DNA from: Mucilaginibacter sp. SMC90
GTDB taxonomy: Bacteria; Bacteroidota; Bacteroidia; Sphingobacteriales; Sphingobacteriaceae
Assembly: GCF_022811725.1 (NCBI RefSeq)
Contig: NZ_CP094527.1
Location: forward strand, 7,440,001 to 7,504,000
DNA: 64,000 nucleotides
Direction of reading: 5' to 3'
The stretch's first letter is position 1, and every line of letters starts with the position of its first letter. A model generated the notes under the pieces. The model was given only the letters and a program-made list of their open reading frames with translations, made no database searches and was not told the origin of the DNA. The translations under genes and the position numbers were made by a program. Of this stretch, positions 36,585 through 45,620 are shown piece after piece.

Positions 36585-38228
36585 CTATAGGGCTTGTATG
36601 AAAGTGGTAAGGTTTTCACCCTGATCAATATTGAGTTTTTTCCTTAAACGGTAGCGTGCAACCCGTAAACTATCGATAGAGATGCCTAACAAACCGGCAA
36701 TATCCTTCGAATCCATATTCACTTTAAGCAAGGCTATCAGGCGCAAATCTGTTGAGGTAAGATCGGTACTGCGCTGCTTTAATTTGTCGAAAAAGCTTTG
36801 GTGAACCTGTTCAAAGGCAACCGTAAATTCCTTCCAGTGCTGCTCGTGGTTAAAGCTTTGGTTTATTTGCTGAATAATCTGCTGCATCTGCCGCTTTTGA
36901 TCGCGCTTATCTTCCTTCACCATATCCTGCAGCGTATTGCGCATACTCTCCAATAGCTGGTTGTTTTTGATGAGGTTTAGGGTGTGGGAGGATAGTTCCT
37001 GCCCTTTATGGTCAAGTTGTTGTTTAAGACTCTCTTCTTCAAGCCGCTTATTTTTCAACTCAAGCTCCATCAGATCGCGCTGGGCTTCAAATATCGACCG
37101 GTTCTGTTCGGCCAGAACCCGTTGGTCTCTTATTTTGAGGCGCTGCCTGCTAAAGGTTACAAAGCCAAGTACAACAAGCAGCAAAAAGATAGTAATACCC
37201 GCAATGGTAATTATCTGGTTGGTTTTACGGATATTATTGAGCCTAACAATTTCATCGCTTTTTTTATCCATATCATATATCACCTGCAAAAACGAAGTTT
37301 GCTTTAAACTCTCCTTAGAATACACATCAAGCGAGTATTTACGGCTCAATTCGAGATAATGGTAAGCGCTGTCCATCCGGTTAAGCAACTGGTACGATTT
37401 CCCGATGTCGCGGCACGAGGCCGCCAATTGATACAGGTTATGTGTTTTTAATGAGAGCATATATGCCTTCCGCGATTGCTGAATCCCTTCTTCATATTTA
37501 CCGGTTTTCCGCAAAATATCGCCAATGTTATTGATCACCTCAATGCTGGCAACTTCGTTATTGTATTTATGATAGATCTCTAATGATTTTTTAAAGCAGG
37601 AGTACGATGAATCATAATTGGCCAGGTCTTCATGAATGCTGCCGAGGTTTTCGTATATTTTTGCCTGCCCGTAATCGTCGCCTATACGCTTATAACTACT
37701 TAGGGCCAGGCGCTGGTAATAAAAAGAACTGTCGTATTTATGATGCTTTTCATATAAGTGGCCTATAGCGCCAAAAATCTCGGCCTGCCCTTTTTTGTTA
37801 TTGGTTACCTTATATAATGACAGCGCCCTTTTGTATAACTGGAATGATTTATCTGATTGCCGGTTATAATAGTACAGGATCCCCATTTTACCCCAATTTT
37901 CGGCCAGCAAATCCTTATTTCCTATCTGCCCAAACACCTTATCGGCGTGCAAATAAAAGTCAAGGGCCTGTGCGTAATGCCCCTGGTTAAAACAAATCTG
38001 GCCCATTTGCTGCAGGCTCATGCCGGCAGTAAGGTTATCATTATCTTGGATTGCATCGGCATGAAGTTTTTTCAGAATGATAAGCACCGAATCGGGATGC
38101 TGCTGGGCCAACGATTGCAGCTCCTGAAACCGGTCGGTTTTATTTGACTGTGCCAAAACCGCTGTACCAGCTATTAATAATAGCAGAAACAACATTGTTT
38201 GAATAAGCCAGGCGTAGCGTTTAATCAT
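36585..38228 (-). CDS. TPR-transmembrane-coiled-coil-HTH regulator
   Basis: The 547-residue protein has a signal peptide (1-26), about six TPR repeats on the periplasmic side (30-330), one membrane helix (339-359), a long cytosolic coiled coil (about 362-450) and a C-terminal LuxR/GerE-like helix-turn-helix (about 488-545, LIALLKVNMDSKDIAGLLGI). It has no kinase domain, so it would pass a periplasmic signal straight to DNA. This type of regulator is found in Bacteroidota next to TonB transport genes. It lies 257 bases upstream of the TonB receptor in the same direction and is the natural candidate regulator of the phytase cluster. Confidence 0.87.
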   Translation of the reverse strand: MIKRYAWLIQTMLFLLLLIAGTAVLAQSNKTDRFQELQSLAQQHPDSVLIILKKLHADAIQDNDNLTAGMSLQQMGQICFNQGHYAQALDFYLHADKVFGQIGNKDLLAENWGKMGILYYYNRQSDKSFQLYKRALSLYKVTNNKKGQAEIFGAIGHLYEKHHKYDSSFYYQRLALSSYKRIGDDYGQAKIYENLGSIHEDLANYDSSYSCFKKSLEIYHKYNNEVASIEVINNIGDILRKTGKYEEGIQQSRKAYMLSLKTHNLYQLAASCRDIGKSYQLLNRMDSAYHYLELSRKYSLDVYSKESLKQTSFLQVIYDMDKKSDEIVRLNNIRKTNQIITIAGITIFLLLVVLGFVTFSRQRLKIRDQRVLAEQNRSIFEAQRDLMELELKNKRLEEESLKQQLDHKGQELSSHTLNLIKNNQLLESMRNTLQDMVKEDKRDQKRQMQQIIQQINQSFNHEQHWKEFTVAFEQVHQSFFDKLKQRSTDLTSTDLRLIALLKVNMDSKDIAGLLGISIDSLRVARYRLRKKLNIDQGENLTTFIQAL

Positions 38229-38387
38229 ATCTGAAAATTGAGCGGAGTGATCATCAAGCAGCAGTAGCCACTTTTAATCATCAAAGTATCAAAGAGCAGA
38301 CAAAGGAAACATTTCAATGTTACCTTAATGTTAACCAACCTGCGTCATGTTAACTATATTGTATTTACCAGGCCGCTCACCCCGCCT

Positions 38388-41300
38388 CTATTCGTCGTCC
38401 TGAGTTTCCTTCAACTCGTCTTCGTTCTTGCCCCTACCCAAATGGATCAGCGGTTTATCCTGCGTACCGGTAATAGTCATCGGGATACCGAAAATGCCGA
38501 AAGGCGGTAATCCCAACCTGAATTTCAGGTTCAGCTTACCGTCCAAACCTACCTGGCCTTCAAACCTTGGCCTGAAACCCGCAATGCGCATTTTAGTACG
38601 CTCGATGGTCATGATATTATTAGCTATAGTGGTTTTAATATCAACCTTTTTCACATCGCCATGACCAACACTGTCGTGCCCGGTTTGTTTGCCTACGGCA
38701 CTCAATAGCTTCAACCCATATACTTTTACCTGTTTTACGGAGAGAACGCCACCGCCTTTTAATGAAGGGTAAACAGGTTTCATATCACTGTTAAGTTTGC
38801 CGGCCAGTTTATAATCTAAAGATACAACACCTTGTACATGCTCTGCCGAAGTAGCCATGTCATGGAACAATTTGATCTCGCGGTAAGCTCTCTGAATATC
38901 AAACTCTTTGGCATTGATGTGATAATCAAAAAACGCTTTTTGCGGATTAATGCTGCCATAAGTAGCATCCATAACAACGGGAGCACCTATCAGACTAAAT
39001 CCAGCCTGTTTAAGTACGATTTGCCCGTTGGTTATATTCATTGTGCCTTTGGCATCACTGATATCCAACCCGCTATATTTTACCTTTTTAACATCGGCAG
39101 CAAAATTAAGATCAAGATTGGAAGGTACCAGTATCACGCCTGATGATTTGGTTGGCTTGGCCGATGGCGGCAAACCCGCAAATGCCATAAAATCATCAGC
39201 AATGATCAAATCGCTCTTCAGGTTAAACTCCCCTTTCAATGGTGAGTTTGGCTGCATAGCATAACCTATTACATTGGATAAAGCACCATCAAGCACCACT
39301 ATTGATTTACCATAGTTGGCCTTAAACTGATCGAACTTCATTTTGTCCTGATTAAAGCTAAACACGCCATTGGTAATAAAAAACGGCTTGGGGAACAGCT
39401 CGGTGGTAAGTTTGATATTCTTCACCTTCATGCTGCCTGAGTTGTCCAGTTTATCGTAATGCCCCGAGGTAGCATCGCTTTGCTTACCTTTCAGTTTAAA
39501 GTTGGTGCTTACAAATCCATTTACATCATATCCTTTAACAGCAAATACTTTATAAATTTTACCCAGATCCAAACTACCGCGTGATGCCACATTGTAATCA
39601 AGATCATCAAAATTGCGAAGATTGGCCCTCAGCAAAAATGGCTGTCCCTCAAAGTTGAACGACACTGGTTTGATATTTACTTTGAGCCCTTTTAACGAAC
39701 CGGTATTGTTAAAAATGTTAACACTAACCTGTACGTTTTGCATAGGATGCGGATAGTATTTGGTTTGGATGTAGCCGTTTTTCAAATTGATCTCCGCATT
39801 GGTAACCGGGAAGATCCGACGGGCAGGAATATATCTGCCTTTCGATTGCAGGTTGGCATCAAAATCACCACGAAAATCAATGCTATCAACCGGGTAAATC
39901 TGTTTGATATCGTTTAAATGGAATTTAGCATTTAGGCCTGCATCAATCAATGCACCAGCTTTGTTGCTGAGTTTCAGGTAGCCTTTGATGTAGTTGTTAA
40001 GCGCGTTAACATTCAGATTGCGCACATCCATAGTGGCATTGGCAATATTATGATCGGGGCAGGCAGCATCCAAATCAAAACTGATATTGTTGATGGCTTG
40101 CGGTAGTCTGGTATATTTAAAATACCCGTTCCGGAATGTTGACTTAAGCTTAAATTGAGGGATACTGGTTATCACCGTATCTACCTTTTGTCTTAAGCCT
40201 GATTTTTTTACACCGGTTGTGTATTTGCCTTCAGCCAGTAAGTGTAGCCCGTACCGGCCTTTTACCTGGAATGGCTTGATGCCGAAAACCTTATACCATT
40301 GCTCCAGATCAATTTCGGTATTTATCTTGGCATAAATATAAGGCGATTTAATGCCCTGCACTTTCAGTACCGAACCAAAGTAATCTTTACCTATATTGAA
40401 ATAAACCGAATCAATATTGAGCTTTAAACTGTCGGGGTTAAGGCCCGGCAGACTGGCATCCATATTCAGGTACAGGTTTTTAACCGGTGCAGGGGTACTT
40501 TTGTTAACGATGGAACCATCACGCACTTTCATACTGATGCTTAAATTAGGCATGATATTTTTTGAGGCGATGTACTTTCCGCTAAGGTCAAGCTGGATGA
40601 TGCCGTTACCGCTGATATCCATATTATCAACATATTTGGCGTATTCATCCGGGATAGCGGTAAAAACATCACCAAGATCATTTTGATCGCTCCTGATCTT
40701 GAAATCCATATCATAGCCATCTTTCAAAAACTCAAACCGGCCTTTAAACTTAACCGGAAGCTGGTTGATGAGCAGATCGTTTTTCTGAAAAGCAAAAGCG
40801 AGTGATTTGGTATTGATACTGGTAACCAGGTCGGCGTTTACTTTTTTCTTAAGCACATATGCCTTATTGCCGTAATAAAAATCAACCGAAGCAGCATCTA
40901 CATGACTGTAAAGATCAAAGATATCCTTACTTAAATCGCCGCTGCCTTTATAGTTAAGTTCCCGTGCGTTGATTTGCATGGGAAGCGAGCGATCGTCATA
41001 AACCAGGTGACTTTTGTCTATCAGGATCTGTTCAATCCCTAATGATGCACTGGCGGTGTCGGCTTTGTTATCTTGTTTTGGAGGAGATGATTTATAAACG
41101 TTGTAATTGGCTTTACCGGCACTATCAACCTGTATATTGATCAATGCATGGTCAAGATAGATCTTATTTACATTGATCTTGCTCTTAAACACCGACGAAA
41201 GATCAATAGCCAATGAAATTTCTTTGGCCGAAACCAGTGTGTCATTTTGAAAAGGCACACTACCATTCAGCACAAAATCATTAAGTGTAAGGGTTAGCGA

Positions 41301-41504
41301 AGGAAATTTTTTAAAGAATGATAACCGCGTACTTGAAAACGAAAGCTTGCTGTTTACGCTGCCTGCGGCCCATTGTTTTATTTTTTGTGTCACTGTTTCG
41401 GGGAAAAGATAAGGTAACAGGAACATCAACAGCAACAAACTAAAAACGGTAATAGCGCTAATTTTAAGCGTTTTAACCAATATTTTTTTCAAGGGGAACG
41501 GCAT
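38388..41504 (-). CDS. AsmA-family envelope protein
   Basis: The 1038-residue protein has one N-terminal membrane helix (about 13-34) and then a long periplasmic region of repeated beta-strand/turn units, with an AsmA N-domain (TLTLNDFVLNG, near 75-85) and an AsmA-like C-terminal region near 850-1000. The family forms bridge-like beta-groove proteins linked to phospholipid transport and outer-membrane homeostasis. The last 20 residues are strongly charged and probably disordered. Single-gene transcript with no functional neighbour. Confidence 0.87.
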   Translation of the reverse strand: MPFPLKKILVKTLKISAITVFSLLLLMFLLPYLFPETVTQKIKQWAAGSVNSKLSFSSTRLSFFKKFPSLTLTLNDFVLNGSVPFQNDTLVSAKEISLAIDLSSVFKSKINVNKIYLDHALINIQVDSAGKANYNVYKSSPPKQDNKADTASASLGIEQILIDKSHLVYDDRSLPMQINARELNYKGSGDLSKDIFDLYSHVDAASVDFYYGNKAYVLKKKVNADLVTSINTKSLAFAFQKNDLLINQLPVKFKGRFEFLKDGYDMDFKIRSDQNDLGDVFTAIPDEYAKYVDNMDISGNGIIQLDLSGKYIASKNIMPNLSISMKVRDGSIVNKSTPAPVKNLYLNMDASLPGLNPDSLKLNIDSVYFNIGKDYFGSVLKVQGIKSPYIYAKINTEIDLEQWYKVFGIKPFQVKGRYGLHLLAEGKYTTGVKKSGLRQKVDTVITSIPQFKLKSTFRNGYFKYTRLPQAINNISFDLDAACPDHNIANATMDVRNLNVNALNNYIKGYLKLSNKAGALIDAGLNAKFHLNDIKQIYPVDSIDFRGDFDANLQSKGRYIPARRIFPVTNAEINLKNGYIQTKYYPHPMQNVQVSVNIFNNTGSLKGLKVNIKPVSFNFEGQPFLLRANLRNFDDLDYNVASRGSLDLGKIYKVFAVKGYDVNGFVSTNFKLKGKQSDATSGHYDKLDNSGSMKVKNIKLTTELFPKPFFITNGVFSFNQDKMKFDQFKANYGKSIVVLDGALSNVIGYAMQPNSPLKGEFNLKSDLIIADDFMAFAGLPPSAKPTKSSGVILVPSNLDLNFAADVKKVKYSGLDISDAKGTMNITNGQIVLKQAGFSLIGAPVVMDATYGSINPQKAFFDYHINAKEFDIQRAYREIKLFHDMATSAEHVQGVVSLDYKLAGKLNSDMKPVYPSLKGGGVLSVKQVKVYGLKLLSAVGKQTGHDSVGHGDVKKVDIKTTIANNIMTIERTKMRIAGFRPRFEGQVGLDGKLNLKFRLGLPPFGIFGIPMTITGTQDKPLIHLGRGKNEDELKETQDDE

Positions 41505-41701
41505 ATGAAATTATTATAGCTAACGAAGCATGAAAATAGTCATAAAACCTAATTGTTGGATATCAAATTATGATGATTGTAATGTTAGGGAAAAGTGAGG
41601 AAGAGCGGTGTAGTGCTGTAAACTGATGACACGCTACATGGAACTCCAGTTCTGGTCGAAGTTACGCTATCGCTAAACTTCGACCAGAACTGGAAGAAAG
41701 A

Positions 41702-41726
41702 GTGGTGCGGTGAAAACACCGACCAC
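41702..41726 (+). repeat. REP palindrome, copy 1 (forward)
   Basis: GTGGTGCGGTG, AAAA, CACCGACCAC type 25-bp imperfect palindrome, followed by AGGCTG. Forward orientation relative to the RAYT gene. Confidence 0.85.
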
Positions 41727-41764
41727 AGGCTGATCTTATCGGGAATCATAAAACCCAAAAGCCT

Positions 41765-41789
41765 ATGGTCGGTGTTTTCACCGCACCAC
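41765..41789 (-). repeat. REP palindrome, copy 2 (reverse)
   Basis: Same 25-bp unit in reverse orientation with one change (ATGGTC for GTGGTC). Pairs with copy 1 as an inverted BIME-like doublet. Confidence 0.85.
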
Positions 41790-41849
41790 ATGATTTCTTA
41801 TAACATATGCCCACTATAAAAGGAACTACGAATAAAACCCCAACAGCCT

Positions 41850-41874
41850 GTGGTCGGTGTTATCACCGCACCAC
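41850..41874 (-). repeat. REP palindrome, copy 3 (reverse)
   Basis: Same unit, reverse orientation, loop TTAT in place of TTTT. Lies 34 bases before the RAYT start codon. Confidence 0.85.
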
Positions 41875-41908
41875 ATGATTCATTATATTCGTATTACAAA
41901 TAACAACA

Positions 41909-42415
41909 ATGCATCAAGGCATAGAATTTTTCACCGCAACCTGTCTTAACTGGCAACCTTTACTTTATCCGGATAATCATAAAAAAATCGTGATAGACAG
42001 TTTGAACTTTTTGGTAAAAAACAATAGAATATGGCTTTACGGTTATGTGATAATGCCGAATCATGTACATATCTTATGGTGTAAGCAGCCTGATTGGATA
42101 AACAAGAATGTACAACAACATTTTAGCAAGTTTACAGCTCAACAACTTAAATTCAGTTTAATAAATAATTTGCAAAGTCTCGATGGCTATAAAAGCACTC
42201 AAAATGACCGTGAGTTTCAGTTTTGGGAACGCAGGCCGCATAAAGCCACAATGTATAACCGCGTAGTGCTCGAGCAAAAATTAGATTATATACACAACAA
42301 TCCTGTTAAAGCCGGAATCTGTCAGCTTCCTGAAGAATACATTCACTCATCGGCTTCATATTATATAAGCAATGAAGAAAATGAACTGATAACGCACTAT
42401 ATGGAACACATGTAG
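41909..42415 (+). CDS. REP-associated tyrosine transposase (RAYT, Y1 family)
   Basis: The 168-residue protein is a compact Y1 transposase: HVH metal-binding motif (H52, H54) in YVIMPNHVHILW, and the catalytic tyrosine Y127 in KLDYIHNNPVKAG. It has the length and motif order of RAYTs, the single-copy domesticated relatives of IS200/IS605 enzymes that process REP palindromes as single-stranded DNA. Three REP copies lie on each side within 250 bases. All key residues are present and the frame is open, so it may be active. Its last codons are included in a tandem duplication (see 42405-42507). Confidence 0.93.
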   Translation: MHQGIEFFTATCLNWQPLLYPDNHKKIVIDSLNFLVKNNRIWLYGYVIMPNHVHILWCKQPDWINKNVQQHFSKFTAQQLKFSLINNLQSLDGYKSTQNDREFQFWERRPHKATMYNRVVLEQKLDYIHNNPVKAGICQLPEEYIHSSASYYISNEENELITHYMEHM

Positions 42416-42424
42416 AAGAAAAAA

Positions 42425-42449
42425 GTGGTGCGGTGATAACACCGACCAC
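42425..42449 (+). repeat. REP palindrome, copy 4 (forward)
   Basis: 25-bp unit with loop ATAA, forward orientation, 10 bases after the RAYT stop codon. Confidence 0.85.
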
Positions 42450-42475
42450 AGGCTGTAAACACATGTAGAAGAAAA

Positions 42476-42500
42476 GTGGTGCGGTGAAAACACCGACCAC
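42476..42500 (+). repeat. REP palindrome, copy 5 (forward)
   Basis: 25-bp unit with loop AAAA, forward orientation, part of the second tandem block. Confidence 0.85.
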
Positions 42501-42508
42501 GGGCTAAG

Positions 42509-42555
42509 CAAAAAACAGAAACGGGTTTGCAATGCAAACCCGTTTCTGTTTTTTG
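42509..42555. terminator. Strong bidirectional terminator among the REP copies
   Basis: Perfect 22-bp arms (CAGAAACGGGTTTGC in the stem) around an AAT loop, flanked by A and T runs. It ends the glutaminase-A-like transcript on the minus strand and would stop RAYT transcription on the plus strand. Confidence 0.9.
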
Positions 42556-42573
42556 TTAAATTTATCACAGCCT

Positions 42574-42598
42574 GTGGTCGGTGTTTTCACCGCACCAC
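42574..42598 (-). repeat. REP palindrome, copy 6 (reverse)
   Basis: 25-bp unit in reverse orientation, 20 bases from the stop codon of the glutaminase-A-like gene. Confidence 0.85.
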
Positions 42599-42617
42599 TC
42601 TAATAACTAACAGATAC

Positions 42618-45095
42618 TTACTTACCCGCCAGTTTATCTCTCAAAGTTTTCATATAATAACCTCCAATTACACTACGTGCCTGGAAGCCTACCATTTTAC
42701 CGTTGGTAGTTTCATGCCAATCACTTAGCGGCACACGCGATGAAGTTTCGGTTGCAAATTTGTAAACTGGGGCAACTAAAGCGCTGAAATCGGCTCTGTT
42801 ATCAGCCATGGATGCTGTCCAAAGGATCCAGTCGCTTTTGGTATAAGTTTTACGGCTATCCAATGGTAAACCAAACTCATTTTGGTGTGTCAGATAGTAT
42901 TTAAGCTCGGTATCGTAAACTTTTTGAGGGAACAATTTTAAGCCCAATACTTTATCCCAAACCATATTATATTTCTGGCTCCAGGTATCTTTACTGTCAA
43001 ACACCAGGCCGTAGTGGTCGCCGGCGTTGGCTTTTTCCTGCCATTTTTTAGCCATATCCTTAGCCATCGCCCTGTATTTTTTAGCAGTAGCGGCATCGCC
43101 CATCATACCTGCCAATTCGCCGTAAGCATCAATTGCAACAATAGCTTTTACAGATAGGTTGGCGTTGTGGGCCAGGTGACCTGCAAAGTCATCGGTACAT
43201 AACTGACTACCCGGATCAAAGCCCGATTTGGCAAGGTATTCAGTCCAGATGGTTAATGTTTTCCAGTGTTTTTTGGCATAGTTTGTGTTGCCTTCAACTT
43301 TTGCCAAAGCAGCGTTAAGGATGATCATGTTACCGCTTTCTTCTACCGGCATGTCCTCACCGTAAGTTTGACCATTGGCTAATGGATAAGTACCTAAATC
43401 ATGCGATGAATAAGGTTTATTCCATTTACCGCTTTCGCTGAAATAGAAAATACCGTTCATCATGCCTTTCAACAAATCAGGATTATAAAGCAGGTACATT
43501 GGAGCCGAGGGGTAAGTAATGTCGACCGTATTGATAGAGCCATTGCTGAAATTCTCTTTTGATAAGAATAACAATTCGCCTTCAGGGCTTTTAACCAACT
43601 GGTGGGCTGCAATGCTTTGACGATAAGCCATAACACATAACTTAGCATATTTTTCGCCACCTGCCTTAATTGCATCGGCCCAGATCTTAGCATCTGTTTT
43701 TACACATGATCCTATCACTTTAGCATAAGCTTTGGTAGCATCGCTCAATATGCCTTCGATAGTAGCACCCGGAGTATTTCTCCACCATGGCCTCAAATTG
43801 GTTTTGAAGTACTGGATAGCGTAGATATCATCATACCCAACCGAAATAAATTTTGATACCGGGGTTGCCGTCACTTTACCAAATGGCAATACGGTATTTA
43901 ACATTAACTGCTTACCTGTTACGGTAGCAGTTAATGTTTGTGCTCCCATAAAGGCTGATACAGCATCGCCTTCGGGAGTGATATATTGTTTAGCACCTGC
44001 TGTTGACGAAGCAACATAAACATAGCCCCAGTCAATACGCAGGTTATCACCTTTTTTCTGTAGTACAGGTTGTTCAACTGTACCTGCTTTTAGCAATTTA
44101 AGTCCATTCTGGCTGTACTTTGATGCAGTAACCTCTTGCGATGGTGTATTTACAGCCAAATTACTTGATACACCCTGATAAATCTGAACGTCATGCGCCT
44201 TACCATCGGTTGATTTTAACTGGTAAGTGATGTATGATACCGGGGTGGTAAGCAATTCCAGGTCGCTCATAACCAATGGCGAAGTGAAAGTAAGCTTCAG
44301 GTTAACTTCACCCGCTTTAAAGTTATACACTGTTTGGGTAGCTGTAACTTTAACGCTGGTTTGTTCGGCCAGTTTAACGGCCTCGTCATCCTTACTCAAT
44401 ATTTCTTCGGCAAGACCGGCATCAATAAATGAACCGCCGCCAGTGTTTTTGCAATGGATAGCCAAAACATTTTCGCCCACTTTCAGATTTGATTTTGCAC
44501 TGGCCGATAATGCAACGGTTTCAAAATCGCCGTTAGCACCCCCTTCAGCAGCAATTTGCTGACCGTTTAAATATACTTCGGCTTCATCATCATGATAGAT
44601 TTTCAGCATTAAACGACCCTTCGGCAATTCGGCGATATTGAATTTACGACGCACCCAAATATCTTTACCCCGCCAGTCGGTGCCTTTACTTGCGCGCTCA
44701 TCGCCAAATGGTGCAGCACCGCTTTTCCAGGCCTGATCATTAAAGCCCGGTTTTTCCCAGCCATCTGCCGGGGCAGTTTCGGCCTGGTATTGGCTGGTAT
44801 ATGATTTTTCGTCGGTTGCAGCTAAAACTGTTTTGTAATTAACGGCCGATGCGCCCATAAAACGATAGTAATTGCCATCAACCTTAATAAGGCCCAATAA
44901 TGACTGGTCTTTTCCTGTCCAGTGTTTGGTGGTTGATTCATTCAGTTTATCGGTGTTTGACCAAATACTGAAATAGGTGTTGTGCGTGATCAGCGGATAA
45001 GACGGCATCTTATCCTGAGCCAACGCTGTTTGTGCCACAAACGACGCTGCCAGTCCGGAAACGAGCAGGTACGTTTTTTTGAAAATGCGATTCAT
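42618..45095 (-). CDS. Glutaminase-A-like protein (DUF4965/DUF1793 type)
   Basis: The 825-residue protein has a signal peptide (about 1-26), a jelly-roll/galactose-binding-like insert (about 115-235, with LKIYHDDEAEVYLNGQQI) and the long DUF5127-DUF4965-DUF1793 region of fungal and bacterial GtaA proteins (about 255-820; SSHDLGTYPLANGQTYGEDM and WLIWTASM-type motifs). Fungal GtaA is reported as an extracellular glutaminase, but the C-terminal part is an alpha/alpha toroid like many glycoside hydrolases. Bacteroidota members often lie in glycan loci, so a glycosidase role is equally possible. Monocistronic. Confidence 0.85.
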   Translation of the reverse strand: MNRIFKKTYLLVSGLAASFVAQTALAQDKMPSYPLITHNTYFSIWSNTDKLNESTTKHWTGKDQSLLGLIKVDGNYYRFMGASAVNYKTVLAATDEKSYTSQYQAETAPADGWEKPGFNDQAWKSGAAPFGDERASKGTDWRGKDIWVRRKFNIAELPKGRLMLKIYHDDEAEVYLNGQQIAAEGGANGDFETVALSASAKSNLKVGENVLAIHCKNTGGGSFIDAGLAEEILSKDDEAVKLAEQTSVKVTATQTVYNFKAGEVNLKLTFTSPLVMSDLELLTTPVSYITYQLKSTDGKAHDVQIYQGVSSNLAVNTPSQEVTASKYSQNGLKLLKAGTVEQPVLQKKGDNLRIDWGYVYVASSTAGAKQYITPEGDAVSAFMGAQTLTATVTGKQLMLNTVLPFGKVTATPVSKFISVGYDDIYAIQYFKTNLRPWWRNTPGATIEGILSDATKAYAKVIGSCVKTDAKIWADAIKAGGEKYAKLCVMAYRQSIAAHQLVKSPEGELLFLSKENFSNGSINTVDITYPSAPMYLLYNPDLLKGMMNGIFYFSESGKWNKPYSSHDLGTYPLANGQTYGEDMPVEESGNMIILNAALAKVEGNTNYAKKHWKTLTIWTEYLAKSGFDPGSQLCTDDFAGHLAHNANLSVKAIVAIDAYGELAGMMGDAATAKKYRAMAKDMAKKWQEKANAGDHYGLVFDSKDTWSQKYNMVWDKVLGLKLFPQKVYDTELKYYLTHQNEFGLPLDSRKTYTKSDWILWTASMADNRADFSALVAPVYKFATETSSRVPLSDWHETTNGKMVGFQARSVIGGYYMKTLRDKLAGK

Positions 45096-45164
45096 AAATT
45101 ATTGATGTTCGGTTTTAAATTACTTATTGTATTCGTGTTTTATTGGTTTGCATTATTTGCCCGG

Positions 45165-45407
45165 TTATGCCAAAAGGCTATCTAACCGGTACATCTTTTC
45201 CGGATGCCTTGTTTTCAAATCAGTTGTTTTGGATTTTTCCTGCCAGAGATCGTGTTTATCATTATTTAGCAAATTGGCTACAACAATAGTATTGGACAGC
45301 TGCATCGCCTGCTTAAGGTGCTTAGCAAGGTTGCTCTGCCATGCATCCGAAACAAGCGCTATTGCACCTGTACAAAATAAACCGGCATATAGCCTACATT
45401 TATTCAT
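45165..45407 (-). CDS. Small secreted hypothetical protein, possibly a gene remnant
   Basis: An 80-residue frame with an ATG start and a plausible signal peptide (1-23, MNKCRLYAGLFCTGAIALVS). The last 30 residues, ending TRHPEKMYRLDSLLA, loosely recall the C-terminal tail of arylsulfatases (HPE-x-L-x-x-L), so it could be a decayed end of such a gene. No promoter or ribosome-binding site stands out. It may also be a chance frame. It is the only candidate in the 525 bases between the glutaminase-A-like and DinB genes. Confidence 0.3.
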   Translation of the reverse strand: MNKCRLYAGLFCTGAIALVSDAWQSNLAKHLKQAMQLSNTIVVANLLNNDKHDLWQEKSKTTDLKTRHPEKMYRLDSLLA

Positions 45408-45620
45408 AGTTGATCATACTACCTGCGCCAGGGCTGGTTAAATTTATGTTTTCAATAAAAGCAGGATGGTTAAAAATAGCCGGGGCTGCTATGCATGAAC
45501 ATATACAGCACAACGAACAGTTTTGCAAACTCCAAATTAAAGCAATCATTTTACACAAAACGGCTCAATTATTGGTAAAATCGTATCATTTTTGTGATAA
45601 ACTCTGTATCCATCAAGCAT

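Larger units (their letters stand above)
41505..41908. repeat. REP-rich upstream region of the RAYT gene
   Basis: 404 bases without a host gene. It holds an 18-bp perfect hairpin (CCAGTTCTGGTCGAAGTT at 41646-41663 and its reverse complement at 41676-41693), then three REP palindromes. Two of these (41765 and 41850) sit inside longer direct repeats of about 54 bp, about 85 bases apart, sharing flanks such as AAAACCC and CACATGATT. Confidence 0.8.
42405..42507 (+). repeat. Tandem duplication of RAYT 3' end plus REP
   Basis: The block beginning AACACATGTAGAAG, which contains the RAYT stop codon and then a REP, is present twice in a row (from 42405 and from 42458). The copies differ by two A residues and a few substitutions. 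Confidence 0.8.

Noticed and set aside
41585..41791. Minus-strand 68-codon frame upstream of the RAYT gene
   Set aside because: It reads through two REP palindromes and the 18-bp hairpin, so it is repeat sequence and not a gene.
42306..42568. Frames on the minus strand over the RAYT 3' end
   Set aside because: Repetitive translations (VVGV.TAPLF) come from the REP copies themselves.
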